64,000 bases of DNA, from positions 14,606,037 through 14,670,036 of the forward strand of contig OW203726.1 of assembly GCA_934045075.1 (NCBI GenBank). Direction: 5' to 3'. This DNA comes from Yponomeuta sedellus (taxonomy: Eukaryota; Arthropoda; Insecta; Lepidoptera; Yponomeutidae). Made by a program: the position numbers and the translations under genes. Under the pieces are notes generated by a model that did not search any database, was not told the origin of the DNA, and saw nothing but the letters and a program-made list of their open reading frames with translations. Below are positions 31,720 to 42,731 of this stretch, one piece after another (the first letter of the stretch is position 1; every line of letters begins with the position of its first letter).

Positions 31720-34700
31720 AAGTTGCAAACTAAAAAAACAAGAATTTATTTCCTTAATTAAACAACACTCTCCATCCATTGTGGCCGTCCAGGAGACATG
31801 GCTTAAGCCTGAGTCTATATTTAGGCTCCCTGGCTTTGCATGCTTTCGGGAGGACCGCAGTGATGGATTTGGAGGGGTTGCTCTATTTATTAGTTACAAT
31901 TTGGCTTTTCGAAAAATTAATATACCTGACCATTCCGCCTCATTTAATATAGTTGCCCTCAGATCTTTAGATACCACTTTTGTTTCTGTCTATATTCCAC
32001 ATCCTTCATCAGCAACTTTGGTTGAATTAAGCTCTATATTATCTTCCATCCCAGGCCCTATGGTCATGATGGGAGACCTGAACTGCCACAACAGCCTCTG
32101 GGGGTGTCATCATAATGACTCAGCATCCTACGATCTACTAGATGTCATGGACCGAATAAACCTATGTATCCTTAATGATGGCACCCCTACTCACAGGGTC
32201 TTCCCTAATCAGGATCCGAGGTCTGCTGTAGATCTTTCTCTCTGTTCTCCTTCCTTAGCTCCTATACTGTCATGGCAGGCCTTGTCATCATCCTATGGTA
32301 GTGACCACTTCCCTTTATTAATTTGTTTTCCCTCCAAATCGGTAATGCAGAGACATCATCCACCACTGTTAAAATATAAATTGGAAGAATCTGGTTGGGA
32401 CAGGTTCTCCTCCCTGACTAAGGAACATGTTGCTTCTCTTCCTGGAGTCACAGTGGCTAATGCCGGCTCCTCCTATCAAAAGGTGGTGGAGATACTTGAT
32501 GTTTCTGCATCCTCAGTATTTAAAAAGAAAAAAATGCCAGCAAAGAAATTCTTAGCTTCGCCACCTTGGTGGGACGCAGAATGCTCTGCGGCTGTGGATG
32601 GTAGGAAAAAAGCAGAGTTAGCATATAATCAAGGCATGACAGAACAGAATTTCGTTCACTACCAGAAGATAGCAGCAGAAACAAAAAGGCTTCTGGCAGA
32701 CAAAAAAAAACAAGGTTGGATTCGCTTTACTGAAGGCCTATCCCCTAGAACCCCCCCAGGGCTAGTCTGGAGGGGAGTCCGACGATTTCGCAGTTCCAGG
32801 CATTTCCAGGACGACATCTCTAATGATCCTTCTACTTGGCTTGAAGGTTTTGCTATGAGGCTTGCCCCTCCCTCTGCCCCCCTTCCAGAATGTGTGTTAC
32901 TTTATAATTCCCCTAACATTTCCCACGGATTTAATGATCCTTTCTCTATGGAAGAGCTTTTGTGTTCCTTGGAACCACTCACAGACTCAGCCCCAGGTTT
33001 GGACGGCATCCCTTATTCATTTCTTAAAAATTCCAACCATGATTTCAAAATTTACTTCTTAGACTTAATTAACAGTTTCTTTCTGTCAGGATATATCCCA
33101 GATAGCTGGAAGACACAGATCATCATCCCCTTAAAAAAAGCCGGTAAAGAAGCCAATGACCCTTCGTCGTATCGCCCCATTGCTCTTTCGTCTACCCTAG
33201 CCAAAATTTGCGAACATCTTATCAAGCGCAGACTTGAGTGGTTAGTGGAATCGAGAGGTCTTTTGGCAAAGTCACAATTTGGGTTCAGGAAAGGATCAAG
33301 TACCATGGATAGCCTTAGTATTCTTACATCAGAGATCCGGGTGGCCTTTTCAAAGAAGGAATCTGTAGTTGGAGTTTTCCTCGACGTTGCGGCTGCATAT
33401 GATAATGTCCTGCTTCCCATACTCAGAAACAAATTGTTACAGCTGAGTATTCCAGTGAGGCTAGTAGACTTCGTCTGCAACCTGTTGATGGAGAGGACAA
33501 TTCTTGTCAGAGGTTTTACTGGCTTTCTCCCTCCTAGAAGAGTATGGAGAGGTTTGCCGCAGGGGTCAGTGTTGAGCCCGATTCTATATAATTTATATAC
33601 CTATGACCTTGAACTTTCAGTCACATCATTCTGCAATATCCTGCAATATGCAGACGACATTGCTCTTTATCTACCATTCCAAGATACTGAAGAAGCGTCT
33701 AGTCGTATTAATGACGCAATGTATTATCTAGATGACTGGCTCGACAATCATGGTCTTTCTCTGTCCATTACGAAAAGTAGCGTCGTAGTTTTTAGCAGAA
33801 AAAGAACCCCACCTGGCATCGAAGTCTATGTAAATAATGAACAAATTCCAAATAGCTTAGAAGTTAAATTCCTGGGAGTTATTTTAGATTCCAAACTTAC
33901 AGGTATTCCTCACCTTGATTACATCGTAAAAAAGTGCGAAAAAGGGTTGAACATTCTGCGATGCCTGGCTGGTGTTTGGTGGGGAGCCCATCAGTATTCT
34001 CTTAAGCTCGTATATAACGCAATCGTTCGTAGTCACTTTGACTACGGCACATTTCTTTTAGAACCGTGCAGCAAGATGGCTCTGACCAAATTAAATAGGA
34101 TCCAATTTAAATGTCTTCGTGTGGTGATTGGGGCCATGCGATCCTCTCCTACGGCAGCCCTCCTTGTCGAATGCTGTGACCCACCCCTCAACCTTCGCCG
34201 CCAGTACCTATCTGATCGGTTCTTCTATAACGTCGTACAATTCCGAAACCACCCCCTATTGAAAATTTTACGTGAACTCTCATCTCTTGCCAATACGTCT
34301 AGTTATTGGTCCCATAAGGACATCCCATGTATGCTCAAAAGTTACCTAAAATTTTGCGATCTACAAGATCCAGTCTCGCAGACTAATACTCATCCCCTTT
34401 TTGCTGTAGATTATCGAGCTCTAACATTCTCTCCTAAAATTATTTCTTTCGATATCTCCAAACACTCTCCAGATGCAGCTACAAGGTTTAACGAAAAACT
34501 AGTTGACCAGTGGACAGGTTGGGTGCCGGTTTATTGCGATGCGTCGAAGTTGTCCGATGATGGCAATGTAGGTTCCGCAGTGTGGATACCTAAGTACAAT
34601 ATCATCCTGCAACATAAATGTCCACCTTTGTCATCAGTCTTTTCAGGTGAGGCAATCGCATTATTGGAAGCTATTAAGCTTGTTGAAACCCACAAAAATC

Positions 34701-35395
34701 TCATCCAGAAGGCCATCATTTTTTCGGATTCCCTCAGCTGCCTCCAGGCTATTATGACCAACCCGTTTCATTCGAAGACCAAGTTTCCCGTTATTTATAA
34801 TATCAGAGAGCAGCTTTATAAATGTCACACCAATGGTTTAGAAATAGTGTTGGCCTGGATTCCGGGTCATTCAGGAATCCAGGGCAATGAATTCGTAGAT
34901 TCCTGGGCCAAGAGGGCAGTTCATGACGGAGAAAGGACGCATTTTTTCAACTTTCCAGCCGACCTTCGAGCCACAGCTAAGTCAGATCTTGATAAGGCAT
35001 GGAAAACGGAGTGGGCATTGTACCGTCAAGCTAAACCGACTCAATATGGGAACATGCAGGACTTTATACCGACTCGCCCATGGTTTTTCAATTTTCGGGA
35101 CGCTAGCAGAAGAGTCACCTCGACAATATGTCGTCTCCGATTGGGGCATGCCTCAACGCCTGTGTTTTTGGCCAAGATCCGGGTCAGGGACCATTCCTTG
35201 TGCGAATGCGGTCTGGCCGAGGGAACTGCAGATCACATATTTTTCGATTGTGTAAAATATGGTTCCTCCCTGTACAGTATTCTCCCGGTGGATCTTCCCC
35301 GTCCCGCCAACCTCCGCAGCGTACTACCATTGGTTTTCTCTTCATTCGCTAAAATTCTATGTTCATATGTAGAAATTAACAAAATTAGTTTGTAG
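31688..35395 (+). CDS. LINE element 2 ORF2: endonuclease, reverse transcriptase, RNase H
   Basis: 1,235 codons from ATG (MDLVLIQWNCRSCKLKKQE) without interruption. The endonuclease has VQETWLKPE, MMGDLNCHNS and an intact GSDHFP. The reverse transcriptase has YRPIALSSTLAKI, GLPQGSVLSPILYN and YADD at 33647-33658. RNase H: VPVYCDASKLSDDG, IIFSDSLSCLQ, WIPGHSGIQGNEFVD. A C-terminal Cys/His motif (CECGLAEGTADHIFFDC) is present. The intact frame and target duplication suggest a young copy. Confidence 0.92.
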   Translation: MDLVLIQWNCRSCKLKKQEFISLIKQHSPSIVAVQETWLKPESIFRLPGFACFREDRSDGFGGVALFISYNLAFRKINIPDHSASFNIVALRSLDTTFVSVYIPHPSSATLVELSSILSSIPGPMVMMGDLNCHNSLWGCHHNDSASYDLLDVMDRINLCILNDGTPTHRVFPNQDPRSAVDLSLCSPSLAPILSWQALSSSYGSDHFPLLICFPSKSVMQRHHPPLLKYKLEESGWDRFSSLTKEHVASLPGVTVANAGSSYQKVVEILDVSASSVFKKKKMPAKKFLASPPWWDAECSAAVDGRKKAELAYNQGMTEQNFVHYQKIAAETKRLLADKKKQGWIRFTEGLSPRTPPGLVWRGVRRFRSSRHFQDDISNDPSTWLEGFAMRLAPPSAPLPECVLLYNSPNISHGFNDPFSMEELLCSLEPLTDSAPGLDGIPYSFLKNSNHDFKIYFLDLINSFFLSGYIPDSWKTQIIIPLKKAGKEANDPSSYRPIALSSTLAKICEHLIKRRLEWLVESRGLLAKSQFGFRKGSSTMDSLSILTSEIRVAFSKKESVVGVFLDVAAAYDNVLLPILRNKLLQLSIPVRLVDFVCNLLMERTILVRGFTGFLPPRRVWRGLPQGSVLSPILYNLYTYDLELSVTSFCNILQYADDIALYLPFQDTEEASSRINDAMYYLDDWLDNHGLSLSITKSSVVVFSRKRTPPGIEVYVNNEQIPNSLEVKFLGVILDSKLTGIPHLDYIVKKCEKGLNILRCLAGVWWGAHQYSLKLVYNAIVRSHFDYGTFLLEPCSKMALTKLNRIQFKCLRVVIGAMRSSPTAALLVECCDPPLNLRRQYLSDRFFYNVVQFRNHPLLKILRELSSLANTSSYWSHKDIPCMLKSYLKFCDLQDPVSQTNTHPLFAVDYRALTFSPKIISFDISKHSPDAATRFNEKLVDQWTGWVPVYCDASKLSDDGNVGSAVWIPKYNIILQHKCPPLSSVFSGEAIALLEAIKLVETHKNLIQKAIIFSDSLSCLQAIMTNPFHSKTKFPVIYNIREQLYKCHTNGLEIVLAWIPGHSGIQGNEFVDSWAKRAVHDGERTHFFNFPADLRATAKSDLDKAWKTEWALYRQAKPTQYGNMQDFIPTRPWFFNFRDASRRVTSTICRLRLGHASTPVFLAKIRVRDHSLCECGLAEGTADHIFFDCVKYGSSLYSILPVDLPRPANLRSVLPLVFSSFAKILCSYVEINKISL

Positions 35396-35604
35396 TTTGT
35401 GTAATTGTACCGACTAACACCATGTAAATGTATATATTGTGTTCGTCTTTTGTTGCAGGTAAAAAGCTCTACAGAGCTATAGTAGTAGGCATTAAAAAAC
35501 CGTTCTTGTCATTCCAAGAGGTGCTATTCTTTCGTAACTCAGACATTGGCAGAATCCTTAGGGAAGCCATCATTACAAAATTGAATTGAATTGAGTTTTG
35601 GAAC

Positions 35605-36275
35605 CGACAAATTTAGTGTTCTTGTAGCAGATACCTATAACAACTGCCTCTTATTTTTTCTTCAATTTTTAAAACATTGATCAAAACGAACAAGAATTAG
35701 ATAAACTAATTAAATTTGCAAATTAACGTGAGACAGCGTCACCAACTAACTCACGCGCTCAAAATACGCATATTATCACATGTGACGAATAAGTGGAAAT
35801 ATTTTGTATCTATTATTATTATATGATATTACTTAGATATCACTGCCACCTACAACGGTGGCGGGTGTTTGATAACTTAACTAATATCAGCTGGATGTCA
35901 GCTGTCAATAATTATTGTAAGTTATCTCTTGTTTTTTATTTCTGTGGTATAGCCATTGGCACTATAAAAAGAAATAGACGGCTCATGCACAACGTTGTTA
36001 GATCTTCACACACAACACGGCTTGTATAGAAATGAGGCGGCAGAAAGGCAAATTTCATACAATTAGATATTAGAAGATAATAAAGATATGTTATTTTATA
36101 AGTGTTACGGTTGCGTATTTCATAACTCCAAAACTACTACTATAAAAACACTAATGAATGCAACAAATACATATTTCTCCACTTTTCGGGAATTTTTCCC
36201 GAAAAAAAAACTGGTATCACTGCGGTATTTGACATCCCAATTTGTAATTAAATAGGTCGGTACGGAATAAGGGAT
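35605..36275. other. Spacer between LINE 2 and the errantivirus
   Basis: AT-rich, no gene or clear repeat. It ends at the AGGT target site of the errantivirus. Confidence 0.5.
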
Positions 36276-36279
36276 AGGT

Positions 36280-36506
36280 AGTTATACAACCCCATCAACC
36301 CTCTACCAGTAGAGTACTTACAGTTAGAGCTGACTCTGCATAGCCACGTAAGCTTTCTTTAGAGATAAGGTGTTAGACCTAAGATATTCGTGTGACCATT
36401 TTAAATTAATACAGTAGCGCTCTCCGAATCGAGTGGACGTATTCACTAGTTTTATTTTAGAATTAATCTTTTTAAAAAGCTCCTTGGCTCCCATCATAAC
36501 TTGTCT
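36280..36506 (+). repeat. Errantivirus 5' LTR
   Basis: 227 bp, starts AGTTATACAACC and ends AACTTGTCT; the same sequence is found at 52263-52489. The primer-binding site begins at its last T (36506). Confidence 0.92.
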
Positions 36507-36946
36507 GGCGCAGCCGGTAGGATCGCGTCGGAATAGCAGCGAAACCCTCGTAAAATACGGTCATCCAAATCTGAGAGTATCTTCGAGCCGGTCCGCGATA
36601 CGCTAAACGCGATCCTTCGAACCAAATAAATAAGACGAGAGCAGCAGCGCAGCAGCAGCGCAGCAGCAGCAGCAGCCTAGCATCGGCAGCAGCTAAGCAG
36701 CAGCACCGTGCAGCCAGGAGACGAGCATGGGAGTGGCGTTTGGTTGGTGAGTAGAACTTTTTGCCATCCTCTCCTTTCCCATACCTCATTTTGTTATCTT
36801 GAGATAAGACTTCTCTCATTTTAACTATAGTTAAGTAAATTTAAGAAAATTGGAAACGTAAAAAGTGATTAATTCATAAAATATCGTAAAAAATAACGTA
36901 ATTAAGTAATAGATTTATTGTGTTAAGTCAATATTTAAGCCCCACT
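36507..36946 (+). other. Errantivirus leader with primer site and AGC repeats
   Basis: Primer site (36506-36522), then an imperfect (AGC)n tract at about 36641-36712, and a splice-donor-like GTGAGT at about 36747 that could serve the spliced env mRNA, as in gypsy-type errantiviruses. No frame of its own. Confidence 0.6.
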
Positions 36947-38254
36947 ATGGAGCAATTAACCGCAGTGCCAACTGAGATGGTCAAATTGATCCCCGTCTTC
37001 AGCGGTGATAAAAGGCACTTAAACTTATTTTTAAGGAAAGCCGAGTATATTATAAGCAAATATAGAGGTGAACCAGCCCAAAATACCTACCTGTATCACA
37101 TCATTACAAGTAGGCTGGCAGGCGATGCAGCCGCTTTGTTATCAGAGAGAGAGGATATTGTGACGTGGGATGAGTTGAAACGACTCATGATTCAGCACTT
37201 TGGAGACCCGCGCAGTGAAGACTGCATTGCCATAGAGCTCGAAACGCTTAGAATTAAACAGGGCGAAAGTTACATCGACTTTTGCAACCGGATTCAGTCT
37301 GTCAGATCGGTGCTATTTGCGAAGGTGAATCAAATAGAGGACATTAACATTAAACAAAGCAAAATTGCAATTTACAATAACGTTGCCCAAAATGTGTTTT
37401 TACACAATCTCAGCGAAAATATGGTTAGGATTGTAAGACTGAAAGCCCCTAATTCGCTAGAAGGAGCCTTGAGTGTGGTGCTCGAAGAAGTGAATTTCTT
37501 AGAGCAATATAACGCTAGAAACAGGCTTCATGGTAACAGGCAGAGCTCAAATAACCCACATGTCTTGCAACCCAAACCGCAGCATCAGTTCGACTTTAAG
37601 CCATACCCTGGCCCCAGCAATGTAACACCAATGGGCTATCGTCCCCAACTAGGCAGTCATGCATCAGGTTTCCGCCCAAACCAATTTGGCAATCAGCCCC
37701 AACCGTTAGGTTTCCGCCCAAATCTGTCTGGTCTTCAGCCTCAGCCGTCAGGTTTCCGCCTAAATCAGTTTGGCTCTCAGCCCCAAAACAATGTTCCTCA
37801 ACAGTTTGGATATAAGCCCAACTTTGGAAATTTACGACCCCAACAATTTGGCCTTCAGCCACAGCATCAGTTTGGTTACAAACCACCACAGCAGTTTGGT
37901 TACAAACCGCCGCAGCAATTTGGCTACAAGCCGCCGCAGCAGTTTGGCTACCGACCACCTCAAAACTTGAACCAGGCATCAGGCCCCAAACCTCAGCCCC
38001 AAGTAGACACTGACGTCTCTATGAGAACCGTAAGACCGCGAGTCCAATTGAACGAGCTTGAATTAGCCGAACAGTACTACCCAAGCGACTCTTATCAGTA
38101 CGGAGAGCTCGAGACGAACGATTGTTATGACGCGTGCGAATTTGATGAATCGCAACAGTATGAGAGTGTAGATGACGAACAGAAGGACCAATTGACTGAG
38201 ACAACTAAGATCGAAAATTTTCACGTACTAGCCTCGGAAAACCACCGGAATTGA
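36947..38254 (+). CDS. gag: Errantivirus gag
   Basis: About 435 codons from ATG at 36947 (MEQLTAVPTEMVKLIPVFSG). The N-terminal two thirds look like a retroelement capsid (WDELKRLMIQHFGD, LRIKQGESYIDFCNRIQS). No CCHC knuckle is present, as usual in errantiviruses. The C-terminal third is Gln/Pro/Phe-rich with about five direct repeats of QFGYKPPQ (about 37870-37960), then an acidic tail. Role: structural protein of the particle. The stop overlaps the pol frame by 4 nt, so pol is probably made by a -1 frameshift. Confidence 0.88.
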   Translation: MEQLTAVPTEMVKLIPVFSGDKRHLNLFLRKAEYIISKYRGEPAQNTYLYHIITSRLAGDAAALLSEREDIVTWDELKRLMIQHFGDPRSEDCIAIELETLRIKQGESYIDFCNRIQSVRSVLFAKVNQIEDINIKQSKIAIYNNVAQNVFLHNLSENMVRIVRLKAPNSLEGALSVVLEEVNFLEQYNARNRLHGNRQSSNNPHVLQPKPQHQFDFKPYPGPSNVTPMGYRPQLGSHASGFRPNQFGNQPQPLGFRPNLSGLQPQPSGFRLNQFGSQPQNNVPQQFGYKPNFGNLRPQQFGLQPQHQFGYKPPQQFGYKPPQQFGYKPPQQFGYRPPQNLNQASGPKPQPQVDTDVSMRTVRPRVQLNELELAEQYYPSDSYQYGELETNDCYDACEFDESQQYESVDDEQKDQLTETTKIENFHVLASENHRN

Positions 38255-39165
38255 TATCATTAAATTACAACGCCAACCTCAAATTGCCGTATGTATATTT
38301 TCCCGAAATAGACGCGCGTTTCATGATCGACACTGGTAGCACGAGGTCCTTTATAAGCCCTCGTAAGGCTAATGAGTATTTTGCTGATCAGAAACGACAT
38401 GAACCATTCGAGGTTATTAGTACACACGCCTCTAGCAAACATAACGAGGTCATAGACATCCCCTTGTTACCATCATTTCAGAGCAATGGCCAACATACAT
38501 TTTATGTATACGATGTCGATGTACGTTATGACGGACTAATTGGTCTGGATTTGCTCAAAGACTTAGAAGCCACCATTAACATCAAGGATAAAGTTCTTTT
38601 GACGAATAACGCGATTTTACCCATAAATTGTGACACCTCAGACTACAACATAATTTTAGCGCCCCGTAGTGAACAGTGAGTTAAATTACCAACAGACTTA
38701 TACACAGGAAATGCCATCTTGAATTATAAGCAGTTTTGTGAGGGATTACGAATGCCGAGTGCGCTTGTTAAGTGTGAAAACGGCTATGCATGTACTGTAA
38801 TACAGAATACTAGCGATAAGGAATTAACCCTAGTAGTCACCTCACCATTTAAAGTTACAGAATATGTAGAGTCTGAAATTCAGGTTAACAGCATAAGCGA
38901 TGTAGAGATGAAAGACCTGGAAGTTGATGACATGCTTACGGAGAACTTAAAAAAATTGCGCCTGGAACACATGAACCCAGAAGAGCATGAGAGTATTCTT
39001 AAGCTCTGTACAGAATACAAAGATATATTTTACTGTGATAAAATCCCCTTAACCTTTACAAGCCAAGTAAAACATTGTATTAGAACAAAAAATGAGGACC
39101 CGATTTACGTAAAACCCTATAGACTGGCACCTATCCAGGCGGCAGAAATAAAAAGTCAAGTTGAC
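38251..39165 (+). pseudogene. pol: Errantivirus pol, 5' part (protease and linker), broken
   Basis: The frame opens at the gag stop, shifted by -1. The aspartic protease motif FMIDTGSTRSF lies near 38322-38354. A TGA at 38677-38679 stops the frame between protease and reverse transcriptase; the same frame is open again on both sides. The sequence is then cut at 39165 by the nested element, whose target duplication TTGAC is at 39161-39165 and 47716-47720. With a stop and an insertion this copy cannot make Pol by itself. Confidence 0.85.
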
Positions 39166-39368
39166 TATGCAGGCCTCGGGGCGCCCGCAGTTGGGTTTGC
39201 GACGAAAATCAAATATATTAAATTAAACTCAAAAATGCATATTCACTTCACGGCTGTATTTAGAAATCTGACAAATAAAGGAAAAAACTGAAAAGCGTAA
39301 AACTAAATTCAAATTACAAAAAATCATAAAATAAAATAAAATAAAATCCTCTGTAGAGAGCCGCCACA

Positions 39369-39557
39369 GTACTCCCCCTCTAAATAAGAAAAAAAAAATT
39401 AATAAAAGAATGGTACCCCTGCTTACCCATAAACACAAAAAAAAAAAAAAAATCACTGTCACTTAACATAATTATTTACAAAAACGAAACTTTAATTTAC
39501 CTCAATAATATAAACACCTTATATACAGAGTAACCCTATATACAAGGCAAACTTTCG
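39369..39557. other. 3' noncoding part of the CsRn1-like element
   Basis: Purine tract (minus strand) next to the LTR, then A-rich DNA up to the pol stop. Confidence 0.5.
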
Positions 39558-41117
39558 CTACAAATTAAATCTAACTTTTGGTTTAACTACTCTACCTGAC
39601 CTTGTGACAGTAGTAGTAGTAGAACCGGTTGTGGTAGTGGGTGTAACAGGATTTGCCAAAACTTCTGAGTATAATTTGCAATTTGTAGGGTTTGATGAAA
39701 TGTGATGGGGTAAATCTAAAAGAAAAGCAGGCTTCAATCGATCAACCGAAACAACTGAAGTTCGGCCAGGCATTTCCAAAGTGAAATGTTTTTCTGTTTT
39801 GTTCAAAACCTTGTATGGGCCGTCATAATTTGGATTTAATGATTTAACTAGTCGATCATTCCTAATAAAAACATGGGTGCATTTCGATAAATGAGGATGT
39901 ATAAAAATGTTTCGTCGGTCTGTTTGTCTTTTGTCCGGTGAAACTAATGACTGTAATGTATTTTGAAGTTTTTTTACAAAATCTGTTTCGTCTGTGATGG
40001 GTTTAGATGGGACCATAAAATCCCCAGGAAGTCTAAACGAAGTGCCATACACCAATTCACTAGGGCTGTGACCGGAGTCTTCTTTTATTGCTGACCTAAG
40101 ACCTAACAACACTGTGGGCAATTCGTCTGCCCAGTGGATATCGCTACAACGAGCTCTAAATGCATCTTTAAGCACTCGATGCCACCTTTCGACCTGACCA
40201 TTCGATTGGGGGTGATAAGCGGTAGTGCGCATTTTGTCAATACCTAACAATTTTGTCAATTTGTTAAAAAGTATACTTTCAAATTGTCTACCTTGATCAG
40301 TAGTCAATCGAATAGGACAACCAAAACGTGCTATCCACCCTGTATATATTGCTTCAGCTACAGTTTCTGCGGTTATGTCTCTAAGGGGATAGGCTTCTGG
40401 CCAAGAAGTGGCTCGGTCTATAACTGTAAGTAAATATTGAAAACCTTTGGATTGAGGTAATGGGCCTACTATGTCAACATGTATATGTTCAAACCTGTCT
40501 GACTTTGGAAATTTGCCTAAAGGAGAAATAGTGTGTCGATGCACCTTTGCTTTTTGACACGCAACGCAACATTTTGCCCATTCTCCTACATCTAAGTTCA
40601 TAGATGGCCAAAAATATTTCTGTGCCATCAGTCTACGTGTACCTTTAATACCAGCATGATTTAAATTGTGTACCGCTTTAAATGCTGATACCCTAAACTC
40701 TTGTGGTAAAAATGGACGTTGTAACCCTGTTGTTGTTTCACACAGTACTTTGTTGCGTAAGGACGGAATTGTGACCCACTCGAATTTATATTTATCACTA
40801 CAACTATTTAAAAACTCATTAATTTCTTGGTCCCTACTCTGTAATTCTGCTAACTTATCAAAGTCAAAAGCATTAGGACACTCGATTTCTTCTAACTCTA
40901 GCCTAGACAGAGCGTCTGCTACGGGATTTTCGCTACCAGAGATATGTTGTATATCTGTTGTAAATTCACTAATAAAACTAAGTTGTCTGGTTCTCCTGGC
41001 GGGTTCAGCTGAAATTTTGGTTGGGTTCTTTGTAAAACTAAAAATTAGTGGTTTATGATCTGTAAATATTGTAAAATCTCGACCCTCGATCAAATATCTA
41101 AAATGTTTTATTGCCAT
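39558..41117 (-). pseudogene. pol: CsRn1-like pol, 3' part (end of RNase H, integrase)
   Basis: 519 codons. It begins at the LINE target site with the RNase H remainder (IFTDHKPLIFSF), then the integrase: HHCC zinc domain (HAGIKGTRRLMAQKYFWP, CCVACQKAK), catalytic core with HVDIVGPLPQ, TTDQGRQFES and HPQSNGQVERWH (D, D, E), and a C-terminal DNA-binding region (YDGPYKVLNK) ending VRFNL. No stop inside. It lacks its N-terminal half because of the LINE at 41128-45546, so it is not expressed as a unit. Confidence 0.88.
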
Positions 41118-41438
41118 GTAAATAGCCAGCTGTCAACTGTCAACCAGTGCAAATCATGTGCTCTCATAGTTAGAGTTTTTGTGCGTCAAAACAGTGTTAA
41201 AGCTACTTAACTGTAATTGAAAGTGATAGTTAACACCTGAGGACCCTGTGATAGTGTTATCTACGCGTGAAACAGTTTGCATAACGAGTTATTTGTGCAA
41301 AAACCAGTGCGTGTGACAACTAAATCTTAAAGAATTTTTGAAACACCCTCAATATTTTTACTTTTGAGAAGAGTCAAAATGACGTCTACCTTTAGTGTTG
41401 CTAGTGCAAAAACATAAAAAGTGCCGAATTCCTATAAA

Positions 41439-42731
41439 ATGAGTGAAAATAACCAAAAAGTACTCACTCAACAAATATTTCACAAAGGTCTCTTTATGAA
41501 CCGTACCCGATCTAACTCATGTAGTGACTCAAACCAAAAATCACCATCAGCTGAGGTATCCCTCCAAGCACCAGTAGAAAATGTCGTAGCAGTCCCTGAT
41601 GATAGCGATCAAAACTGGACGGAAGTTTCCAGCCGCAAGAGGCAACGTGAAAGCCCAGATAAACTTGGTGGTATTCCAAAGCAAAATAAGACCAACGACT
41701 ACTGGCTTAGTGCCCCTGTCTCAACTTCAAATCGCTTCTCTGAACTACAAAATGAGGATGCTATTAGAACCAATCCAACCACACCAAAAGAAAGTAAACC
41801 TCCTCCAATTTACGTCGATAAAGTGAGTAATATTGAACCTCTTAGAAAGTTGCTAATTCAAGTAGCAGACAACCAATACGAGATGAAAGTGCTCAAAGAT
41901 GACCAAGTAAGGATACAACCATTTAGCTCAGAAGTATATACGGAAATAGTCAAAGAATTAAAAGCTAGGAACACAGAGTTTCACACGTACAAGCTCAAAC
42001 AAGAACGTAGTTTTCGCGTCGTCCTTAAGAACGTCCACCCCTCCACAGATACTGAGGAACTAAAAATTGCTATAGAAGAACATGGACATTATGTCACCAA
42101 TATTTGGAATATTAAAAAAACCAAGACTAAAACTCCACTCCCTTTTTTCTTTGTTGATTTGAAACCGAATTCGAACAACAAAGACATATATAACATTAAA
42201 GGATTGCTCCACTTCCGTGTTAGTTTTGAGGCACCAAGGCAGAGGAGAGAGATTGCCCAATGTGCTAATTGTCAAAGATACGGACACACTCGAAAATTCT
42301 GTTTCCGCCAGCCTAGGTGCGTAAAGTGCGCTGCCGATCACCCTACATCCAACTGCCCTAGGAAGGAACGTTCAGACGATGTAAAATGCATCCTATGTGA
42401 TGGTAACCACCCTGCCAACTACAAGGGCTGCATTGTATATAAAGAGCTACAAACAACAAAATTTCCTGCTCTCAGGAAAGTACAAATAAAACCTCATATC
42501 AGTCAACCCCAAGATATACCTACAGCACCCACTGCCAACACCTACGCTAAAACATACGCCGATATTACAAGCAAAGGTCGCCAACAACCTAACAAAAACA
42601 TTCTAAATCCAACGGACCTACAGAACGATGACGTCAAAGACCTCCTTCGAGCACTAATGAACCAAATGTCAGCGATAACATCTATGCTCGCTGAATTAAT
42701 GACCAAACTAATGTCAAATTCAATATCTTAA
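41439..42731 (+). CDS. Jockey LINE ORF1: Gag-like PRE_C2HC/CCHC protein
   Basis: 430 codons from ATG at 41439 (MSENNQKVLTQQIF). A Ser/Lys-rich N-terminus, then an RRM-like/PRE_C2HC region (RSFRVVLKNVHPSTDTEEL), then three zinc knuckles: CANCQRYGHTRKFC, CVKCAADHPTSNC, CILCDGNHPANYKGC. Uninterrupted. The stop (42729-42731) lies inside the upstream-open ORF2 frame. Confidence 0.88.
   Translation: MSENNQKVLTQQIFHKGLFMNRTRSNSCSDSNQKSPSAEVSLQAPVENVVAVPDDSDQNWTEVSSRKRQRESPDKLGGIPKQNKTNDYWLSAPVSTSNRFSELQNEDAIRTNPTTPKESKPPPIYVDKVSNIEPLRKLLIQVADNQYEMKVLKDDQVRIQPFSSEVYTEIVKELKARNTEFHTYKLKQERSFRVVLKNVHPSTDTEELKIAIEEHGHYVTNIWNIKKTKTKTPLPFFFVDLKPNSNNKDIYNIKGLLHFRVSFEAPRQRREIAQCANCQRYGHTRKFCFRQPRCVKCAADHPTSNCPRKERSDDVKCILCDGNHPANYKGCIVYKELQTTKFPALRKVQIKPHISQPQDIPTAPTANTYAKTYADITSKGRQQPNKNILNPTDLQNDDVKDLLRALMNQMSAITSMLAELMTKLMSNSIS

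Larger units (their letters stand above)
30104..35592 (+). mobile_element. Full-length RNase H-bearing LINE (I-like), element 2
   Basis: Flanked by the 12-bp direct repeat GAGTTTTGGAAC (30092-30103, 35593-35604). The 3' end is a short (TTGAA)n tail rather than poly(A). Two uninterrupted frames overlap by 32 nt. Domain order is the same as in element 1 but the proteins are clearly diverged, so this is a different family of the same clade. All catalytic motifs I can see are intact; it could be mobile. Confidence 0.85.

Noticed and set aside
39369..39557. Separate gene between LTR and integrase
   Set aside because: Only purine tract and A-rich untranslated DNA of the CsRn1-like element.
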